Below are positions 60,693 through 64,000 of a stretch of 64,000 bases of DNA, in pieces. Source of the stretch: an uncultured Eubacteriales bacterium. Lineage in GTDB: Bacteria > Bacillota > Clostridia > Oscillospirales > CAG-272. The translations under genes were made by a program, and so were the position numbers. Location: positions 34,978-98,977 of the forward strand of contig CAKSZH010000009.1 in assembly GCA_934525675.1 (NCBI GenBank), read 5' to 3'. The first letter of the stretch is position 1; each line of letters opens with the position of its first letter. The notes beneath the pieces were generated by a model. That model ran no database searches and had not been told where the DNA came from. It saw nothing but the letters and a program-made list of their open reading frames with translations.

Positions 60693-60749
60693 CTTCGGCA
60701 ACACGCCGTCACTTCGGCGAAACGCCGTTACTTCGGCTGAACGCCGGGA
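60693..60749 (+). repeat. Three 19-bp tandem hairpin repeats before spoVT
   Basis: Units at 60693, 60712 and 60731 read CTTCGGCAACACGCCGTCA, CTTCGGCGAAACGCCGTTA and CTTCGGCTGAACGCCGGGA. Each holds a CGGC/GCCG stem with a five-base loop. They lie 40 bases before the spoVT start, in the probable leader. Confidence 0.8.
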
Positions 60750-60788
60750 GCCGCAAGCACTCACAAGTGTATTCAAGGAGTAACAGTC

Positions 60789-61346
60789 ATGAAAGCTACC
60801 GGAATTGTAAGAAGAATAGATGATCTCGGACGCGTGGTCATTCCCAAGGAGATCCGCCGCACGATGCGGATCCGCGAGGGCGACCCGCTTGAAATTTACA
60901 CCGACCGCGAGGGCGAAGTCATTTTCAAGAAGTATTCCCCCATCGGCGAGCTGGCGGCGTTTGCCGCACAGTACGCGGAAACCCTGCACAAGACCTGCAA
61001 CATGGCGGTCGTCATCTGCGACCGGGACGCGGTGATTGCGTCGGCGGGCGTTCCGCGCAAGGAATTTACCGACAAGTCGCTGTCGGACGAGTTTGAGGCG
61101 ATCATCGGCGCCCGGTCTCTGTATCTTTACCGCGAGGGCGCGGACAGGTTGCCTGTGACGCCGGACGGCACGAGCCATTATATCAGCTGCGCCATGCCGA
61201 TTTTAAGCGAGGGCGACCTGGTCGGCTGTGTGGCGTCGGTCGCGGCGGAGTCGGACGAACATCCGCACGATGCGGTGACCGCGGACGTGGAAGCCAAATT
61301 GGTACAGACGGCGGCAGGGTTTCTCGGAAAGCAGCTGGAAAGCTGA
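60789..61346 (+). CDS. spoVT: Stage V sporulation protein T
   Basis: 185 residues, CAAGGAG 10 bases before the ATG. N-terminal AbrB/SpoVT swapped-hairpin DNA-binding domain: MKATGIVRRIDDLGRVVIPKEIRRTMRIREGDPLEIYTDREGEVIFKKYSPI. Residues 60-185 form the GAF-like domain (CNMAVVICDRDAVIASAGVPRKEF, then AMPILSEGDLVGCVASVA). SpoVT acts late in the forespore, tuning genes under sigma G. Length agrees with B. subtilis (178). The gene has a leader with three tandem hairpins. Confidence 0.93.
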   Translation: MKATGIVRRIDDLGRVVIPKEIRRTMRIREGDPLEIYTDREGEVIFKKYSPIGELAAFAAQYAETLHKTCNMAVVICDRDAVIASAGVPRKEFTDKSLSDEFEAIIGARSLYLYREGADRLPVTPDGTSHYISCAMPILSEGDLVGCVASVAAESDEHPHDAVTADVEAKLVQTAAGFLGKQLES

Positions 61347-61395
61347 TGCCGGGTGCGTCCGCCGGACGTGGAAGCCAAATTGGTGCAGACGGCGG
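61283..61395 (+). repeat. Direct repeat of the spoVT 3' end
   Basis: The 32 bases at 61283-61314, inside spoVT, recur at 61364-61395 after the stop with one change (GGACGTGGAAGCCAAATTGG is shared exactly). A short duplication beside the gene. Confidence 0.8.
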
Positions 61396-61443
61396 AGTTT
61401 GTGACAGACAGCGGAGGGGACACCGTATATTCTCGGATATTTT

Positions 61444-61478
61444 CAGGGACTTCCCGGGGCGGAGGTCCCTTTATTGTT
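61444..61478 (+). terminator. Terminator after spoVT
   Basis: AGGGACTTCC (61444-61453) pairs with GGAGGTCCCT (61460-61469, one G-T), followed by TTATTGTTT. Confidence 0.7.
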
Positions 61479-61567
61479 TAAATTTTTGAAAATTCATATT
61501 CAATTCACAATTACAGGATATAATAGATACGGTATCGAAAACCATATCAAAAGGTGAGTGAAACAAT

Positions 61568-62428
61568 ATGTATGAAATTGTAACGGAGGTTGCCTCCAAT
61601 CTGAACAAACAGGATCTGACGGGAGGGTTGACCATCCTTCCCTTCACTTTTACCGTGAACGGGGAAAGCGTCACGACGGGCGCGGATCTGTCCCCGGAGG
61701 ACGCACTGGAATTCTACGCGCGGATGCGCAAAAAGCAGACGATCACGACCTCGCAGATCAATCTGACGGAATTTGCGAAGGTGTTCGAGGAGCTGGCGGC
61801 ATCCGGGCGTGATGTGCTCTATATCGGTCTTTCCTCCGGTGTCAGCGGGACTTACCGTCAGGCTCAGCTTGCTGCGGAGGAAGCGGCGGAAAAGTATCCG
61901 GAGCGGAAATTCCTGACGGTGGATTCGAGAAATGCGGGATTCGCGGTAGGGTTGCTCGTGCACCGGGCGATGGACAACCGTGCCGCGGGAATGTCAATCA
62001 AAGAAAACGCGGCGGACATTGAGGCGCAGGTGCCCCACACGCGCGGCGTTTTCGTGGTGGATGATCTGATCCACCTGCACCGCACGGGACGGGTTTCCGG
62101 CGTGGTTGCGCTGGCAGGCTCGGTACTCGGGATCAAGCCTCTGCTCAAAGGGGACGACTCGGGGCACATTGCGATTACGGGCAAGGCGCGCGGGAAGAAG
62201 GCGGCGCTTGACAAGCTGGCAAGCGAGATGGCGGAGCACATTCTTCCCGAGAAGCAGTTGGTATGCATTTCTCATGCGGACGCACCGGAGGACGCGCAGT
62301 ATCTGGCGGAGAAGATTCGGAGCAATCCTTATGTTGCGGATCTGCGGGTGGAATTGCACGAGCCGATGACAGGCTCTCATCTGGGGCCGGGCGCCGTGGC
62401 GCTCTTCTACCGGGCGGACAAGAGATAA
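61568..62428 (+). CDS. DegV-family fatty-acid-binding protein
   Basis: 286 residues with AAGGTGAG before ATG and TATAAT about 45 bases upstream. Family features: an N-terminal region with LTILPFTFTVNGES, then TSQINLTEFAKVFEELAASGRDVLYIGLSSGVSGTYRQAQLAAEE, FLTVDSRNAGFAVGLLVHRA, FVVDDLIHLHRTGRVSGVVALAGSVLGIKPLL, and the end SHLGPGAVALFYRAD. DegV/FakB proteins carry fatty acids for phosphorylation by FakA, linking to phospholipid synthesis. fakA is not in the window. Confidence 0.92.
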   Translation: MYEIVTEVASNLNKQDLTGGLTILPFTFTVNGESVTTGADLSPEDALEFYARMRKKQTITTSQINLTEFAKVFEELAASGRDVLYIGLSSGVSGTYRQAQLAAEEAAEKYPERKFLTVDSRNAGFAVGLLVHRAMDNRAAGMSIKENAADIEAQVPHTRGVFVVDDLIHLHRTGRVSGVVALAGSVLGIKPLLKGDDSGHIAITGKARGKKAALDKLASEMAEHILPEKQLVCISHADAPEDAQYLAEKIRSNPYVADLRVELHEPMTGSHLGPGAVALFYRADKR

Positions 62429-62444
62429 AAGAATCAAAATGACA

Positions 62445-62478
62445 AAAAAGCCGTCGCGTTTCACGCGACGGATTTTTT
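62445..62478. terminator. Terminator after the DegV gene
   Basis: CCGTCGCGT and ACGCGACGG around TTC, with AAAAAAG before and ATTTTTT after, usable in both directions. Confidence 0.9.
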
Positions 62479-62554
62479 GGAATATCCGGGTTTTCCGGCG
62501 GCGGAAAAGTGCGGCGGGTTTACGGGTAAGGGGGAGGTGAAGTCGGCGCGGGGG

Positions 62555-62605
62555 GCGGAAGTCACGTGCGCGGCGCCGGAGTTGACGCGCGCGCGGCGGA
62601 AGTCC
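62555..62605 (-). repeat. GACTTCCGCC element, type 1, reverse orientation
   Basis: Minus strand: GGGGGACTTCCGCCGC, stem GCGCGCGTC and partner with one mismatch around AACTCCGGC, then GTGACTTCCGCC. Confidence 0.7.
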
Positions 62606-62620
62606 CCCACGCCGGCGGAG

Positions 62621-63382
62621 TCAGCGGCTGACTGCCGTGACGATACGTCCTGCGGCAAACAGCACCACGGCAAGTGAAAGTGCGATCAGCACAAACCAGT
62701 TGACCTGCTCCTTCCACCGGAACCAGATGAGAAACGCATCACCGACGGCGGCGACGAGGATCGGTACCCAGGTAAACAGGAACTCCGCTTCGCCGGTGAA
62801 GACCGCGCGGAGCATCAGGGTAAAGAGTACGACCAGTGCGGCGGATACGATTGCTTCAACGATATGGAAGACTGCCGCGTGGGGAAGCGCCGAGCGATAC
62901 ATGACGGGGATCGCCATGGAGAAAGCGATCAGGTAGACGAGCGACAGCCAGAGCGACACGGGACGCGCCGCGCTTCCGCTGTTCTTCACGGTTTCGAGGA
63001 TCATCGCGATGATCAGAGCGCCGTAGGCGCCGAACTGCACCGGCGCGATCGTGTATTCGGTGTGTACCATGCCGGAGAGCAGCAGAATGCCTGCGGCGAC
63101 CGAAAGTCCCGCGTAGTCTGCGGCAGCTCCCGTGAAGAGCGCCGGGAAGAAGCTGCGTTCTCTTGCAAGGAGAAACACGACCGTTGCGGCAAGAGATAAT
63201 GCGGCAAGCAGATTGACATATCCGGAAAACGGGGTGGCAAACAGGCTCCCGAAGCCGTCCTTCGCCGAGCGGACAAGACTTTGCGCACGTTCGGCCAAAA
63301 GAATGAGAAAATACAGAAGGAACATCCAGTTGATTGCGTAGTTCATAGATTTCTTCCTTTCAATCGGCAGATGGTCTGTCAT
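62621..63382 (-). CDS. Multi-pass membrane protein, unknown function
   Basis: About 253 residues from ATG 63382 (AAAGGAG at 7 bases), or 241 from the ATG at 63346 (AAAGGAAG at 6 bases); both are plausible. Seven to eight membrane segments: NWMFLLYFLILLAERAQSLV, GYVNLLAALSLAATVVFLLA, YAGLSVAAGILLLSGMVHTEY, LIIAMILETV and WFVLIALSLAVVLFAAGRIV among them. No conserved charged motif or family that I recognise. Monocistronic. A GACTTCCGCC element lies on each side (62555 and 63456). Confidence 0.7.
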   Translation of the reverse strand: MTDHLPIERKKSMNYAINWMFLLYFLILLAERAQSLVRSAKDGFGSLFATPFSGYVNLLAALSLAATVVFLLARERSFFPALFTGAAADYAGLSVAAGILLLSGMVHTEYTIAPVQFGAYGALIIAMILETVKNSGSAARPVSLWLSLVYLIAFSMAIPVMYRSALPHAAVFHIVEAIVSAALVVLFTLMLRAVFTGEAEFLFTWVPILVAAVGDAFLIWFRWKEQVNWFVLIALSLAVVLFAAGRIVTAVSR

Positions 63383-63455
63383 GATGAAGCTCCTTTTTTT
63401 GAGGTTTGTATCGGGCAAGCCGGTTCGCTTTTCTCTCCGCGCGATTCGCCCCCCA

Positions 63456-63515
63456 GGGCGACTTCCGCCCCCGCCGACGGCACATCCCGCGCCGCGCCGG
63501 GGACTTCCGCCGCCC
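63456..63515 (+). repeat. GACTTCCGCC element, type 2
   Basis: GGGCGACTTCCGCC, then CGCCGACGGCACATCC as centre, then GGGGACTTCCGCCGCCCC. Matches the copy at 24725-24785 in inverse orientation. From 63383 to 63766 there is no gene. Confidence 0.75.
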
Positions 63516-63766
63516 CGCGGGGGCGAGCCGCTACTCTTTCCGGCTTCATTGAACTTTTTATTATGTTCGTTGTAACCTGCTTCGTTGTTATTGTTTCGGA
63601 TATTTTTTCATGTTCAAAAACTGCTATTTTAATGCTACCCGATTGAATTTATTAAAACTCATTAAACTTTATTAGCAATTTTCTATCTTTAAATTTACAT
63701 TACATACGATATCATATTTTAATTGAAAATTCAATTAAATATCAGTATTTTTTCAAAAACGGTATT

Positions 63767-64000
63767 TTAAAAAACAGAGTTAATCTTTTCAATTTCTTTT
63801 TCCTTAAATTCATGAAATACACTTGTATATATTTTATTGTTCGCTATATTCATAAGTTTAGCTAATATTATGCTTAATCCAATTACCAGAATAGCATATA
63901 AATAATCAACTCTACAATAAAAACGAGGATTTCTCAATAAATACATAACTAATCCATGATATAAATAAATTTCAAAAGATATATTTCCCAAAAAAGTAAA
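63767..64000 (-). CDS. Acyltransferase 3-family protein, C-terminal end only
   Basis: The frame runs off the right edge, so only about 77 C-terminal residues are seen: FTFLGNISFEIYLYHGLVM, then two hydrophobic stretches (LYAILVIGLSIILAKLMNIA) and a Lys/Glu-rich end. LGxISFEIYLYHG is the late membrane motif of OafA/YrhL-type acyltransferases that O-acetylate polysaccharides or lipids. The DNA from about 63550 onward is strongly AT-rich compared with the rest of the window, a sign of recent acquisition; such genes often belong to cell-surface glycan clusters, which would lie to the right. Confidence 0.75.
   Translation of the reverse strand, partial: FTFLGNISFEIYLYHGLVMYLLRNPRFYCRVDYLYAILVIGLSIILAKLMNIANNKIYTSVFHEFKEKEIEKINSVF

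Overview
The window is a GC-rich chromosomal segment of an endospore-forming member of the Clostridia (Firmicutes), most likely an uncultured gut-type lineage. This rests on protein families only. Sporulation genes are present (SipL-like SPOCS/LysM protein, SpoVAC, CotF-like coat proteins, SpoVT), together with the Firmicute primosome pair DnaD and DnaI, Rex, DegV, and an ANTAR regulator next to glutamine synthetase. Promoters are near-consensus sigma-A boxes, often with 17-bp spacers, and ribosome binding sites are strong AAGGAGG types.

Layout. 1-3220: partial DUF4340 protein and a convergent lipoprotein. 3343-5430: tRNA-Gln, a tandem repeat array, and an AT-rich island with two GNAT acetyltransferases that looks acquired. 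5450-9530: EFR1 ferredoxin/flavodoxin protein, a Cys-tailed protein, and two duplicated Asp-box lipoproteins. 9590-13191: two leaderless glycosidase-like (DUF1906/GH25-like) proteins, one carrying four BIg2 and lectin-like domains. 13434-18350: spore genes. 18728-20659: large lipoprotein. 21024-26154: leftward block with dnaD, dnaI, a membrane protein, glutamine synthetase and an ANTAR regulator. 26155-27475: repeat-rich, no gene. 27476-38723: long leftward series with rex, tsaD, rimI, lipoprotein, dCMP deaminase, membrane proteins, ruvX, RNHCP protein, split transketolase, DUF711 and ACT proteins. 38900-45007: rightward, with a deoxyribonucleoside cluster (deoC, deoD, deoB) and a glycosyltransferase. 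45290-48532: lipid kinase, ThrE-type exporter and two small lipoproteins. 48642-58701: leftward aromatic amino acid cluster (tyrA, aroB, aroA, aroC, MFS, pheA, aroEK fusion, aroQ). 59098-62428: VanZ-like, glyoxalase-fold, SpoVT, DegV. 62621-64000: membrane protein and the AT-rich edge of an acyltransferase gene.

Functional links. The aromatic cluster encodes every step from DAHP to chorismate and on to prephenate, phenylpyruvate and hydroxyphenylpyruvate; only DAHP synthase is missing from the window. Its promoter lies 260 nt before tyrA, and the leader encodes a 23-residue aromatic-rich peptide whose last codons sit in a 12-bp hairpin, followed by a terminator-like hairpin. This looks like leader-peptide attenuation, which is not the usual mode for such operons in Firmicutes. 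The deo genes salvage deoxyribose phosphates and connect to the split transketolase.

The other notable layer is intergenic. There are at least three repeat families: (i) short palindromes of GAAC-GTTC type in paired clusters, one pair bounding a 1.1-kb gene-free segment in inverted orientation; (ii) a roughly 55-bp element with conserved GACTTCCGCC flanks and a conserved loop but arm sequences that differ between copies while staying complementary; (iii) a tandem array starting at the tRNA-Gln terminator. A cluster of eight DnaA-box-like sequences lies upstream of rex. No CRISPR array, transposase or integrase was seen.
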